DNA of 64,000 nucleotides from Atherix ibis (lineage: Eukaryota > Arthropoda > Insecta > Diptera > Athericidae). Shown here one piece after another: positions 25,701 to 40,700 of the stretch. The stretch lies in contig OY282606.1 of NCBI GenBank assembly GCA_958298945.1, positions 56,123,920 through 56,187,919 on the forward strand, read 5' to 3'. A program made the position numbers and the translations under genes. The notes under the pieces were generated by a model, which searched no databases, was not told the DNA's origin, and saw only the letters and a program-made list of their open reading frames with translations. Within the stretch, counting starts at the first letter, position 1, and each line of letters opens with the position of its first letter.

Positions 25701-28700
25701 GCTTATAAAATGGTTGTTCCTTTCTGGCGAAAAACTGATGAAAGTGATTTTTGACCTCCTCATTTAAATTAAACGTTTTACCCTCTACACATTTTTGTAG
25801 AGACCGGAACAAATGATAATCGGAAGGTGCTAGGTCTGGAGAGTATGGTGGGTGTAGCAGTATATCCTATCCAAGCTCTAAAAGCTGTTGGAACACTATA
25901 CCTTTCGTATTGAACAATTCTGGCCTTTTTTCGATAAGTGAATCATTCAATTTGTCCAACTGATGACAGTCCACTTCAGAATTGATCGTTGTGTTGCGCG
26001 GTAGAAACTTAAAATAAACGATTCCTTTGAAATCCCACCAAACAGAAAGCATAACCTTTTTTTGGTGAATATTGGCTTTCAAAGTGCTTTGAGGCGGTTT
26101 GCATGAATTAATGCCTTTATTGTGTCTTTATCAGCTTCAACTGCCCTTCCAGAACGTGGTGCATCTTCGAGATCAAAATTGCCGTATCGAAATTTTGCAA
26201 ACCAGTTTTGGCACTGGCGCTCACTTAACACATCTTCTCCATATACATCGGATATGCCGAAAATGCTGTTTTTCACACATATTTAAAAGGGTATCAATCA
26301 AAAACCACGGTGAAAAAAGAACTTTTTTCACAAGCAAGCCTTGCTGTCAGCTGTCAAAATACATATGATTATGCGGCTTAAGTGTAAAGTTGGTTATGAA
26401 AAAATACAATTGAATCCACTGTTGTGAAAAAACGAACTTACTTTTAGAACAACCCAATAGTATGTGCCAATTTCTCGGAATTAGTATTATATAAGCATTA
26501 ATAATAGAAAACAATTCCATGCAAATAGCCACCATGACCACCTCCTTACGAAATGGTTACTTTGTCCAGAAAATTCGGTGCTATTTTCTTACAATCACCA
26601 AAAGTTAATGGTTTATTAATGCCAAGGTACTATTGATTAAAATTATTGTATTATTGAACTTTTTTTATAAATAAATTGTTCAAATTCATGGTCATGGTAG
26701 TCACCAATTCTAGGTCCGAGGCAAATTTTCTTTCCTTATGTGCTTAAAGTATAGAAAGGCATCATATGCAAGACATTCCAATTGGATAATATGAATTTGA
26801 TCTTGTTAAAATTAATACTGTGTGATCAAGAAAACTATTAATTTAAATCAATGTAAACTTATTAGAAATGCCTAACTACCTATTAAAAATAAATATAAAA
26901 CTCTACTATAATATTAATTTGCTCATTTTATAAAGCAATGAAGTTAATATAAATATAAATATTAAAAGTATTCTATTTTGTGGAAACAGTACACAATTAC
27001 GCTTATAAATAGTTCCTGTATAATTTATTATGTGTAGTTCTTGTAAATAATTTACCAATTTAAAAAAAACTCTCTTTAATATTTGAAAATATTTTTTTTT
27101 TAAATTTCAGTAAAATATAAATTTTAAATAATTTACAATTTCTTAATTAGTTTACATTTAATATAACTATATTTGTGTGTTACAATATTAATTTACCCCA
27201 TAGTCTAGTTAGTAATATATTATTTATCCTATATTATAGTAAATAATTTATTTACTAAAGAATACAAACCTGCATGTTACACCAAAACAAAAAAAACATT
27301 GTATGAAAACATAACAGAAGACCATATAACTGATATAAATCCGATTTTTAGTTTCTTTCTGCTTTACATGTGATTAATTTGGTAATGGTTTCTTATACTG
27401 CTTTGTTTTTAATTTGAATTTAATTGTAGAAATATATTAATTTTCTTTTGAATTAAAATTAATCGCTTCTTTATATAGTTTTTATATTGTATATATTCTT
27501 TTTTTTACCTTTAATTTAATACATTTAACAAACAATAATACATATTTTGAGTATTTTAATTTTATTAAAACTCTCAAAATATGTATTATTGTTTGTTAAA
27601 TGTATTAAAATTAATTTTTTCAAATTAATTCATTAACTAAATATAGATCAAAATCGTATCCCACTTGCCATGATACAAACAATGAGAAAATTGAAATCGG
27701 GTTACATTAATGGTACTCGTGTAATGCTTGGAAATTTGGGAGATTTTCTTAATACATCAGCAATAACGGATTTGAGTTTTCTTGGAAGTCAAGAAGATGG
27801 CTATCCTGATCAATTGCATCCCGATGTTCAAGTATATTTGGAAGAGCACTTATTGCGATCGTTTAGTCACAAAAGTACATTAAATGTACGTTCATCGGCC
27901 GCAAGACCTCGTAATATGCGACGACGCATGTCCTGTAAAGGTGCTATTAAGAAGACAAGATCCATTAACGTTGATTGTAAGTATATAGATTTTATATGAA
28001 AATGTAAAAGGGACAATGGAATTTCGCTATCATTACCAGCTGATACTCTCGGAATGGAGGGTGCTAATATAAATGAGAGACGTTTATCATCTGCTGTACC
28101 GCCACCATGGTTGCAGCCTAATCAGTTGCCGTCAAGTGTATTTACAGTAGCAACCGATGAATCACCAAAAGGAGATAGACCAAAATTGGATCGAGCAGCT
28201 GCTTTGGAAAGCGATGAAACTATCTTCGTCAGTCGCAATAATCACGTCCAAAATGATAGTATGTAACAAAAAAAAATCGGTGTTTTAATAATGTACACAT
28301 ACGTATGGAAGGAGGATGCATTTAATTTCCTAAAAATAATTCGACTTGAATTCAAATTAAAACCTTGCTTTCCTAAATTATGCTTTCTTATTTGCTGTGT
28401 GTTATAAAAAAATACAAAAAGATTATGAAAAATATTTTTAATAAACCATCTGTGCGAACTTTTAAATATGCAGCGCTGATATACCGATAAAAATTCGTAT
28501 GTATACCATGTTAAAACCGTAATCAAAACTTGTTTCTGTTCTTTACTTTAGAATTCTTTAAAAAAACGGTTATCATGCCATCTATAAAATATATTTTGTA
28601 ATAATTTTAATCCAATCACTTTCTGGAGGCTTTTAGTATATTTTCTGTTCAACACAAAATTTTTATTAAATTTGTTATGATACAATTTTTTTTATCCTAA

Positions 28701-31700
28701 TAGCTTTTCGATTTTTATTATTAAATTAGGTTTTGCCTCTTTTATAGAAAGGATTAGAAAAATAATAATGTTAAATTTTCTTTTCTAATGTACTCTTCTT
28801 TAATCTTAATACATATTTTCAATATCTATGGAAAAAAATTCATATTTTGCATAACAATTTTATGACTTAAACAATTTGTTCTTTTAGAATTTTTTCCAAT
28901 GGTTAGTTTTATTTGTTCTTTTTTATGAATTTGAAAAAATAAAAATACTCTTTAATATTTGGAAATAATTTTTATATGCAGTAGCTTTTTGCTAAGCCAT
29001 CTTTATGAGCAGAAGCATTATCTATTTTTTCGCATCCCAAAAGATTCCATTATAATTCCGCATCACAGCGAATAATTTGAGAAAAAGTTCTCTACACTTT
29101 GCTTGAATTAGATTTTTTCATACGCATATGTATGGGATGATACTAAATAGTAAAAAATGTGTGAACGTATTTAAATAGATAATCGTAACTTGTTGATTGA
29201 ATTTCAAATTATTTTTTTTATAAATATTTTATTATTCTTTTCTATAATTTTATCAAAGTATTTTTATTTACTTATGTTTCTTTTCTATTTTCTTTTTATC
29301 CTTTTTTTTATATATCTTTGAATCATAAACTAATGTATAGTACCAAAAATTCTTATTCAACGCCATCGTATGGACGCAAACTTTGCCGCTACAGAAGTTG
29401 AAGAATTGATTGCTATGCTGCGTGAAACTGAAAGTTTAGAGGAGCAAGGAGATATACTACAGTATTTGGTCGATACACAAGGGCTCGATTTTAATACAGG
29501 TATTTATATTGTAATAAAAATATGTCTTTCATTTATCCAAGAAAAAAAATATAAATTAGATTTTTTTTTTAAATTTTTACAATACATTCGAGATTTTGAA
29601 TTTTTTCTGAAATAGTTTCATATTTTCGATTGAATATTTACGAATATATGCTGTTCTATTCAGACAGCCCAGAATTCACAGTCTCGGATATACTTACACA
29701 CAAGCATACATATATCATAGTCAGACACAAACGCCAACATTAAAAATTACAAAATTACATTCAATGTACGTTGTGGTGCAGTTTTTTATTTTATTATCTT
29801 TTCTCTTTTAAAATCAACAACAAAAAAATTGCAGCGTTTTGCACCGACCATAAATAACACAATTTTTATTTATATGGCAAGAATTTCATAGCGAAGTAAA
29901 CTACACTGCTAATAGACAGCCGTTCGCGAATTTCTGTTCCAGGCTAGTATAGTCTATTGAAAAGGACCTCGCTCATCCATACAGATTAAATGTTCCGTAT
30001 CGCCACCAATTATCTTAATTTTATCAACGATTACTCGTAATAATAGTTCATCTCCGAACCAAGCGCTAAATAATTCTCAGAAGAGCCTTCTACAATGTGC
30101 AACTTAGAGTTGACAATGATATTTTGACTAAGAACTTAATTTTCCGTAATGTTGGCAAAACAAAGATCTTTTAAAACAGCAATTTTCGAGTTCACAAGAT
30201 AGCATAAATATTCTCGCTATCAACAAGTATGTGGATACTTTCATTCCCGCGCGTACAATCGTTTTATTTGAGTAGAATTGTTGGCATTCTCGAAAAATAA
30301 TGCCGTTGAGCTCTGAAATGCTCTGAAACATTTTTGGTGAGCTCTGAAATACTCTATGAATAAAAACTACAATTAAGTACGTCTCATTACGAAACACCAT
30401 TTCATATGGGTCTATGGCTATGAGAGTGAATTGGTTGCTTATATGCCTACAAATTTACTATTAAATTTTATCATTATAAATGAAGATCTTACGATATAGA
30501 ACCAAGAAGGGATTAAAATAACTCGGAAACATTTCAAATCCTAAAACAATAGTATGATTATAATACACAATCTTAAATAATTTAATCATTTGGTGATATC
30601 CATTTGTGTTATTAACATTTAATTTTAATAAAATAATGAACTGCGACACGACTATGACCAGTTATCATTCCAAATTTCTATCATTTTCTACTCGAAAACA
30701 TACATATTTTCTTAAATAAATTATTTTTATTATAATCATTTCATTATGACTTTAATTATAATTATTTTAAATTATTTTTTTTTTATTTTTCTAATTGGCT
30801 TTGGTATGTAAAAATAAAAAAAATGCATTTACTCACTAAATGTCCAAACAATTGCAAAAATACTATGCAATTAAATTGTTTCGTTAATTGTACAAGTTTT
30901 ATAATTAGTTTTAGTAACAAAATTTAATATTTTTTATATTACGACTGAAATTATATTTAATATATTTGATCCGAACAAATTTATGAGTGTTATAAAACTA
31001 TATAGAGCGTGCTGCAAGTAGAAGATCAATTGGGGTGAGGTAATCGAGAAAAATTTTGCTTTGCTACCAAAAAATTATTTTAAATTATTTGAGTCTTTTT
31101 TATCCAAAAATTATTTCCTGTATCTAATAAAAATCAGTAAAAAATACTTGTTTTATTAATTTTACACTTAAAATATAGTTGTGAAATCTATACTTTTCGA
31201 AAATTTACTGGCCGTATTCTGTGGAAATCCACTTACAGAGTGTATAAAAATAAGATTCATTTCATAAATTTATGTATTTTTATACTTAAATTACAATATA
31301 TATTTAAAAATAAGAAATGATATTTATAATTTAAAGCAAAACATATTTTTATTTTTATTTGGTTTCTTTTAATTTAATATGTTTATTTAAATGTTTTTCA
31401 AATTTTTACCCATTTATCAAATGTCTTCCACCATTTTCGTTAGAAACGTTCGTTTTGCCATCTGAAAATACTCACCTAATAAGCACTCGCTCACGTAAAA
31501 AATTTAAAATTGATTGAGTGCAGCGCTTTTTATGTATGTAGCTTATTTACATTCCAAAATAGTGCCAAACAAATTAACATTATGACATAGGACAACTTTT
31601 GATAACTACAATTTCAAATAGTAACTATCAAAAATTTTTCTATTGTATATTAAAATATTGTCGTATTAGCAAATTTTTTGACAGATTTTACTCTGCAGGC

Positions 31701-34700
31701 TCTCTATAACCTAACATTTTCTTACATTTAACAATATAACCTAACATTTTCTTACATTTAACAATAGAAGATCTCTATAGGTTAATAATTTACACATACT
31801 ATCCGTTGTTTCTTTTTTAAACTAAAATAAAATACACATATCATGGGGAAACATCGGAAATTTTTATTGAAAATAAAGTTGATTCTATTAAAATTATGTG
31901 CGAAAAGAATATCATTCATATAACCACCACGACTCAGTTTGCAGATCCGCATGCGAAAGTTGAAATTTTCTATGACTTTTCCCAATAAAAGTGGTGAAAG
32001 CTATTTTATCAAATAGCCCAAAAAAAAAATTACCAAATTTAGTGCGCAACAAAGCGAAGTTTTTGAAACTTGTTGAAACCAATGTTGATTCACATGCAAT
32101 TCATTTAATTTCGGCCAAAAAAGTTCGTTAATATGTCACAGTATCGCTCAGAATTGACTGTAATAGTCTCTGCATGATAATTTTCGAAGAAAAACGGCCC
32201 AATGATTCTACCAACCCATAAACCGCACCAGACAGTGACTTTTAGGATGCATCGATTTTTTGTAAATCACGGAGGGTTTCACGCGCCCCAGATTCGACAA
32301 TTTTTCGTAGTAAGTTTGGATGATTACAGTGCGTTGTTTTGTTGGTAATGACTTTATGAGTAAAGTTGTACTACTTCATACTTGGCAGCTGTAAAAAAAG
32401 TATAACGTATATTTTGAGATATTTTTATTGTTAAAAAAAACAACAGATACCCCACCCTACACAAAGCACCATTAGTGTTACATTTAAAAATACCATACCA
32501 AAAGCTACTTTAGTATTTTTGTATAGAATTCCAATTCTGTCATTTTTTTTTACAGTAACATAAGCAATTTTATGTTTATTTATACATATAGAAATAAATT
32601 GATTAAAACAACTTAGTAATAGCTTAATCCTGTAAAATATATGGAAATATGAATAATACTCGATTTATATTGAAAATCAATCAAAAGAAAATTCATATAA
32701 TAGAAAATGTATATTGAGTGCTAAAAAAATAAAGTAATTTTCAGAGTTACAAGTTATTTTCGCTCATTACATATGTTAGCCTTTCTATTATTGATATGTG
32801 TTTTAATGACAACCTCAGTTGGAATGACCACATATTTAATATTAGCAAAAACGCTTCAAAATGTTTAGGTTTTCTTAAGCGATGCAAGAAATTGTTCAGT
32901 TCATCTGATCTAGGTAATATATACAAGGGATATATTCGCTCCAAGCTAGAATATAATTTCCATGTATTTGCAGGCGCTTCTAAAACGTTATTGCATTAAC
33001 TCGAAGGGATTAAAAATCAAGCGATAAAATTAACAGCAGACAAGAATATTACGGATTCATTAGACTCACTGGAACATCGACGTAATGTCTCCTGTCTTTC
33101 TTTATTTTATCGTATTTCCCATAAAAATGTTCCAGGCATTCCGCCCCTATAATTTTTCACCGTAATACCCGCCAAGAATGCACATAAGTTTACCCTGAAT
33201 CCCCTATTCGGACGTACACGTACTGCACATCATATAGAAATTCTTTTTTTAACTGTTCAATCCGAATTTGAAATTCTCTGCCTTACTCGGGTTTCCCATA
33301 TTACAATCAACAGCTATTTAAGAGTAAAGTGGACAAACATCTCTCGCTTTATCCCTCCTAATACTTTCTAAACGCGCGATGCACAATAACATTATAAGGA
33401 TATTCATAATTCCTTTAGCGCGGGTGATTTATAAAATAAAAAATTTCAAAGCAATATCCTTGATCTAATTCTATATAACATCTAACTTGACATCCCAACT
33501 AATCCTAAAACTATAACTGCTACCATTTCGGACCAGATCGCCATTCATACTCTCTCCACTCAAATATTCGAAAAGCTTTACAACCAAAATCTTTAAAACG
33601 GGGTACTTGTATACTCACATGAGATTAAAAAGACACGAACTACTCAATTAATCAACACTTATACTATGGAACAATCGTTAAATCTACAACACAGTTTTTA
33701 AATGGGTTTGATTGTATACCATGGAATTTTGTTAGTATTTTATCAAGCATTCCAATTTCTCTCAAATCGAATGTTTTCAATCCAAAATTCTCTGAAAAGC
33801 CGTTGAGCCGTAACAATATTATTCATCATGACTTATTGCTTTCTGTGTACGTAATTTGTACGCTTCTAGTTTTAATAAATTTTATTCTCGACTATTGTGT
33901 TACTATAGTTATCATATTAAAAAATATTCCTCTGTAACCTCATAGTCATTTAAAAAGAAATTGGCCACGCAATCTCTTAAAATGTTAAAGTGTCTCGTAA
34001 GGTCAAGCAACATATACTGTTATTATAGAGTCTTTGTCATAAAATCTGCTTTATTTCAACATTTATGTATTTGTAGATAGAAAATAAAATTTTTACACAA
34101 GTGTATATTAAACAAGAATAATAACATAATATATTGAAATCATAAAATTAAATTTTTTAATATTTGTTGCAAATATAAATATTTGTTGATATTTCGAAAT
34201 TTGACAGTTTACTGCTTTATTACTATGAAGGGGAACCAGTTATCTAACTTTGTAGATACTTTTCAATTTCGAAATATATTCGAAAGTATATGCCACAAAA
34301 ACCCGCTATTTTCAATTCAATTTTATTTTTAGTAATTATTAAGTTTTTGCAGCCACAAATCATTAACCGTAATGTATTTTGTATAATATACAACCTTTTG
34401 CTGAATATTCTGATTTTCAATAAAGATTAGTTCCGAATTTCTGTAAATTGATTCTGAATCAGTTTGCATTAGTTGCTAACTGCAATATCCTGCTTAATTA
34501 GGCTGCGATTTCAATTTTCAACTTGCATGCACTTTCATTGTTCAATTATTTTCATAATGAATATAATGTATTGTAGTTAAAATTTTATATTATTGGAAAA
34601 CTTTTGATATTTCTTTAAAAATCAGAATGGAAAAACTATTCTGCAAAAAATACTTGCACAGTTAATATAAATTGTGAAAGTGACAATTATATTTTATGTA

Positions 34701-37700
34701 AGCAATTCGTATTGTTATACTAGAATATTTTATAAAGTTTTAAGCTAAGTATTTTGTTTAAAATAAAACAAACTAACTCGGTGAACTAAACAAAAGTATA
34801 TCAAAATTTTTTTTATTCCCTTTACTCGCCCCCTTTTTTTGCCATCTTCTTATGTGCACACTATCTGAGACATTTTATTAAAAATATAAAAAAAAATTAA
34901 AGTAATCAAACTTAATTATTTGGATTTATATACAAATATAATATGTCTAGTCTAGAAGATATGTCAAAAAATTTAATAGATTTTTAAAAAAAATTATTTA
35001 TTAATTTAATTTTTTTCTTTATTAATTACTAATAATAAAGTTTGGTATAAAATTCAAAATAAAATATATAATTTTTAACTTTAATGGTAGATAAAAAGCG
35101 CTTTGGCCAATATGGAAATAAACTTAAATTAATCATTTCCAAGCAAGATACTTAAATGGCGTAAAAAATTAAAAAATATAATGAATTTTTATATAGAGAA
35201 ATTTTAAAAGAAATAGAAAATGTTTTAATATATGCCTAAATATATTTGTTAATTTTAGTTATGACGAGCTTATAAAAAATATATTTTTAAAATTTACTCA
35301 AGCTGTCTGCGTATTTAAAAAAAAACCATATTTCATAAATGTGTACTCGCTGAGATAAATGCAATCGAAAAGTATATTATTTTTTTAAATGAAGAGTTGA
35401 AGTGATTTATAAGTGATTTTCCTATAAAGTTTTTCAATATGAGTAGATGGTGTTTTTTTTTTATTGATATTATTTCACGAAATAATTCAAATTTATATTA
35501 AACTGGGAATACCAACCATTTCAAATTGCCATTATTTAAAGTAATTCTTTTAGTTTTTTTTTCAAATAAATTGATTGTATCTTTTAAGATATAGTTAAAG
35601 ATTTGAATTCTATATAGTATATATTTCTCAATCGTTATATTTCTCCTAAGTTTCTTTCTGTATGCCGTTTTTTTCCACTGAAATAGTAAATACTGAACTG
35701 CTTACAAGACCGCTTTATGACCTCAGTACGTATTTTGTTTTTAATTGTTTCCGTATATTTATGTTTATTCTGTATAAAATCAGTTAATACGACTGACTTC
35801 CATTAACTCACAATACAATTCTTGTGCTCCCATGTGGAATGATGGTCGATAACCCGTTGTGAGCGGTGTTTAATTTTTTGGATTGTTGAAAAAGTTAGGA
35901 TGGATGTTTGAAACAGATACCATTTATCTTAAAGAAATCAAAATCGAAACTGATGTGTACATTTGCCTATTAGACGAATTGAAAGAATTTATCCTGCAGA
36001 AGCTCTCAAAACTCGGTACACGTTCAAGAGTTTTTTTCAATTACGACTATGCAAGATCGTTAACAATTAAGTCATCTGCCAAAAACGATTGAAGCTTGGA
36101 TAGGATCCAGAGTATGCGCCATAATTGATACTGTCATACTTGCTAATATCTGAGCTATTGCATAACTCATTGCTGTATAAATTATTCGATTCATAGAAGC
36201 TATAAATACGCACCTAGTCAGTTTTCCTATGGTAGGAAGACGTCTTTCGGCGAAAATAAAACCATCGACAAATGGCGAAATGTACATAAAAGGAAAAATA
36301 TGTAATTTATTTGGTTTTAAAGAAAGTAATTTCGTTTTTTTTTAATAAAAAAAACCATCTTTCTGGCAGTAGCATAATTCCTTTTCCATCTTTCTGGCAG
36401 TAGCATAATTCCACACTCATAGAATTTTTGTTCTTTGCTGGCAAAAAATGATCCAAGTGATTTTTGACCTCATTTGAATTAAACGTTTTATCGTCTAAAA
36501 TTTTTTGTAGTGACCGGAAAAAATTATAATCGGAAGATGCTAGGTCTGGAGAGTATGGTGGGTATGGCAGTATATCCTATCGAAATCCTGAAAGGTATAC
36601 ATTTCCTATTGACCAATTCTGGCCTTTTTTTTAAGTGAATCATTCAATTTGTCCAACTGATGACAGTACACTTCAGAATTGATCGTTTTGTTGCTCGGTA
36701 GAAACTCAAAATAAAGGATTCTTTTGAAATCCCCACCAAACAGAAAGCATAACCTTTTTTTGATGCATATTGGCTTTCGAAGTGCTTTGGGCCAGTTCAT
36801 CTTGTTGTAGACAACCCATTTCTGGTCTTCAGTGATGATACGCTTCAAAAATGGTAATTTTCTTGGCGCTTGAGAAGCAAATCACAAACGTTAATGCGAC
36901 GGAACAATTTTTTTTTCGTAAGAAGATGAGGAACCCATATATCGAGCTTTGAGATTAAACCTAGCCAATTTGATAAATTTAATCTCTCAGCGATCTCACG
37001 AGTTGTTATTCGCCGGTTTGTATCAATTAATGCCTTTATTGTGACGTCATCAGCTTTAACTGGCCTTCCAGAACGTGGTGCATCTTTGAGATCAAAATTG
37101 CTGGATCGAAATTTTGCAAACCAGTTTTGGCACTGGCGCTTACTTAACACATCTTCTCCATAAACATTGGATAATTTTTTTCTTGCTTGAACAGCATTTT
37201 TATCTTTTCTGTAGTAAAAAATTAAAATATGCCGAAAATACTCTTTTTAACTTTCCATATTTAAAAGGGTATCAACAAAAACTACGGTGCAGTAGCAATC
37301 GAGCAAGCCTTGCTATGTCAGCTGTCAAAATACATATGATTATGCGGATTAAGTGTGAAGTTGGTTGTGAAAAATTCAATTAAGTCCTCTGTTGGGAAAC
37401 AACGAAATTACTTTCTTGACAACCCAATTATAATTTATCTAATGGAAGACTTTTCACACAATTTAATAATAAGAAATTCAGAAAATATTATTTCCGTTAT
37501 AAAGTGATTGGATACTATTGCACTGAAATGTATAAATGGAAGTCCATACGATTTTTGTCATTTAATATGTATTTTATGTTCATTTAAATTAGATTTAAAT
37601 GCAGTAAATAAAAATAGCGTAGGGATACGATATCCGGTCTTCTGGGAATTTTTTTTCGCTAAATTAGTCATGGAATCATGTTTCATACAAAAAAACTCTT

Positions 37701-40700
37701 ATATTAGACATTTTAAAATATTTTGAATTACTCTCCTGTCGATTAAGTTAGTAAATTTTAAGGACTACAACGTTATGCATGATAAAAAATATGAATATAT
37801 TTAAATAAGTTTGCATCATTTCATTATTTCATGTTTTTTTTTGCGATAATTTGTTAATTTTTTGTTGGAATTTTTTTCATCGAATGGCACTGTTGTATAG
37901 ACGTATGTTGTACACAAATATTTATTCATTACCAAGTATGAAATTAGTTAAAAAAATCTTCGGTTTATACAAATATTAAATTCATTTTGTTTGTAAGAAA
38001 GAAAAACACAAAATTCTTTAAATGAATCTTTTTAAAATTTCTTTATATAATAAACAAACAGCCGGATTAGGAGCTAGAAATAAACCAACTGGTAAGTGTG
38101 ATAACAATTAAAACGTATTTTCTCCCCAAACTTTTATTTAAAAAGATATATCACAATTGGGTAGATATTCATAATTGGTATAAAGTGTACACAAAATTCT
38201 CATTATATTTAAATCACTATAATTGGTGAGCAGAAAATTAGATACTTTCTCATAATACATATTTTATGTTTAACATCAAAAAGTATTTTTTTTACTTAAT
38301 AGTTATAAAATTTTTTTATTGTTAAAATAGTATTTAAGATAATCTATAATAATATTTATAATTGAAAATATTTTTCTTATCATTCATTTATATATAACGC
38401 AATTACTCATAATGGATTTGAATGCCTATTAATATTCTACTAAAAAATGCCAATAATGTCATCGCTTTAAATATTGTGCTTCATCTTTCTTCTATATCAA
38501 CGTTGAACTATTAAATGCAATGGAAAAAATATAACTGCTAACGTTTTACTTGATTTTTTTAATAAATAAACGCATTCATCTACTTGATTCATACTACGAT
38601 TTAAAATTTAAAAAAATAATAATAAAATAATAATCATCATGAAAAAAATTGTTCTCATCAAAATGCGGATGCTAAATACTTAGAAGTAGAGCAAACGCAT
38701 GGTGGTAACGATAAAAATACAAATTTGACTGACAATTGTTCCTCTCAATCTGAAGGAATGCTCGAAGACGGGCGTGTTGTTACAGTACGTGTCCTATTGA
38801 AGGGTCTCTACGAAAAAGCTTGTCAACAAAAATTATGGGGCCTTGTCCGACATACAGCTGGTATGCTTGGAAAGCGTGTTGAGGATTTAGCTAAAGCAGT
38901 TACCGACTTATTAGTTCGACAGAAACAGGTAATTTTTATTTTACTTATAGCGGTTTTTTCCAAATATTTATTATAGAGGATTATTATTATAAAGCGCAAT
39001 TTAAAATAATAACAATATTATCGGTGAACCGCCTTATATACTGAATTTTTAAACCATATTTTTGGTAATTTTTTAAAAATATTAATAACATCATTTAAGA
39101 ATATTCGCTTAGGAAAATGTGGTTATTTGTTTCCAGAATAAATATGAATTGTAAAAATTTTTACTTTATAAATTTCTATATTCATTTAGGTCTTCAGAAA
39201 AATTAGTGACGGTTACTATTGTTTTTAGCGCAACTGTAGTGAAATGAATTTTAGCATTAATAATGCCATTAGAAGTTTACTTTCACTTATCATCTTTTAA
39301 CATCTCTTAATAATACGATTTCCATACTTTCAGTATTCTAATAACGTTGTACGAATTAATTAATTTTGAATTTTGTGCAGTCGCTAAGTTCCTATTAACT
39401 GAGTGATTATACGAGTATTATTAAACGTCATCATAACGTTTAATAATACTCGTATTTTGTGCAGTCGCTAAGTTCCTATCAAAGTAACGCCAAATAAAGT
39501 CACTCATCTCCATAATAAGGCTATTGGTTTCTTTTGCATTATTTTATTTTTAATTTAGCATGGACTCAGAATATTAAATAAATACAATTATCAATAGTTT
39601 TTCCCAATGCATATTTTTTTGGTTTTCTTAAGGAGCGTCCATTGATATCTTCTTTTTTTGTTTTATTTTACCTAAAAAACAGCAGTAGAACAGCCAAAAT
39701 GGAGATAATGATTTAATTCATGTAGATAATTATAATTGTACATTCCCAAAATGGAGCTAATTATCAATTTAACAAAAAAAATGCATAACAAATTATTAAA
39801 TATTTTGTAATGTAATGGTTAATTTTTAAAAGAAAAACAATAAGCAGAACACTTTTCGTTTAAAAACAAAAAATATCTGCTCATAAGCTTAGTATTAAAG
39901 TAAAGGTAAGAACACAATTCCAACGAAAACTATAAACGGCAACTACAATAGCTGTCAGAAATTAACGAATTTCACCAGATCACAATTGCAACCCCAAAAT
40001 AAGGATGGAAGTCTAATTCGATGATAAAATCGTTTTTAGTCGGGATTTTGTGCATTTCCACAAAGTTTTGTGAAAACTTTCAACTTTTTACACCGTCAAT
40101 TATTGTACATATCGTTCATCGTTGTAGTCGGAATTGTCTTCTTACATTAAGAGCCCATTAATTAGCTATTAAGAAGTACGAGTTGTGGCGAAAAAGTAAT
40201 GACTGTTTTTGCAATTTTATTTTATTTTTATAGATAGTATTGGGTGTAAGGGAAAGTTCTGTCGTTTTTGAACACTTGTATGCGTTGTCAATTCTTAGCG
40301 AGAATTCTGATTCGACTGAAATCGATTTAAACCGTTAGATTACTGTATGATTGATGGTTTATAAACATTTTTTCGTATTTTTGTCAGTTTTTTTAAACTT
40401 GTAAAACAGTCAACATGTGTGAATAAAAAGTGCGCTTAAGACATTGTATATTGTATGAGTTCCAAAAAGAGAACAACGTGATGGAGGCAAAAAAAACTTG
40501 TGTAGCGTGTTTGGAGAAGACGCAGTAACAGCTCGAAAATGCCAGAGATGGTTTGCGAAATTTCGTTCGGGTGATTTTTCTTTGAAAGATGAACCCAGAT
40601 CAGGAAGGTCATCAGATATCGATGACGAATTGCTACGCAGTATGATCAGGACAAATCCCATGTTAATGTCCACAGAAGTGGCCTTCAAGCTTGGAATTCA

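Noticed and set aside
24891..29993. A 17-bp word (ccatacagattaaatgt) shared by 24892-24908 and 29977-29993
   Set aside because: The flanks do not align and no repeat borders can be drawn; not enough for a dispersed family.
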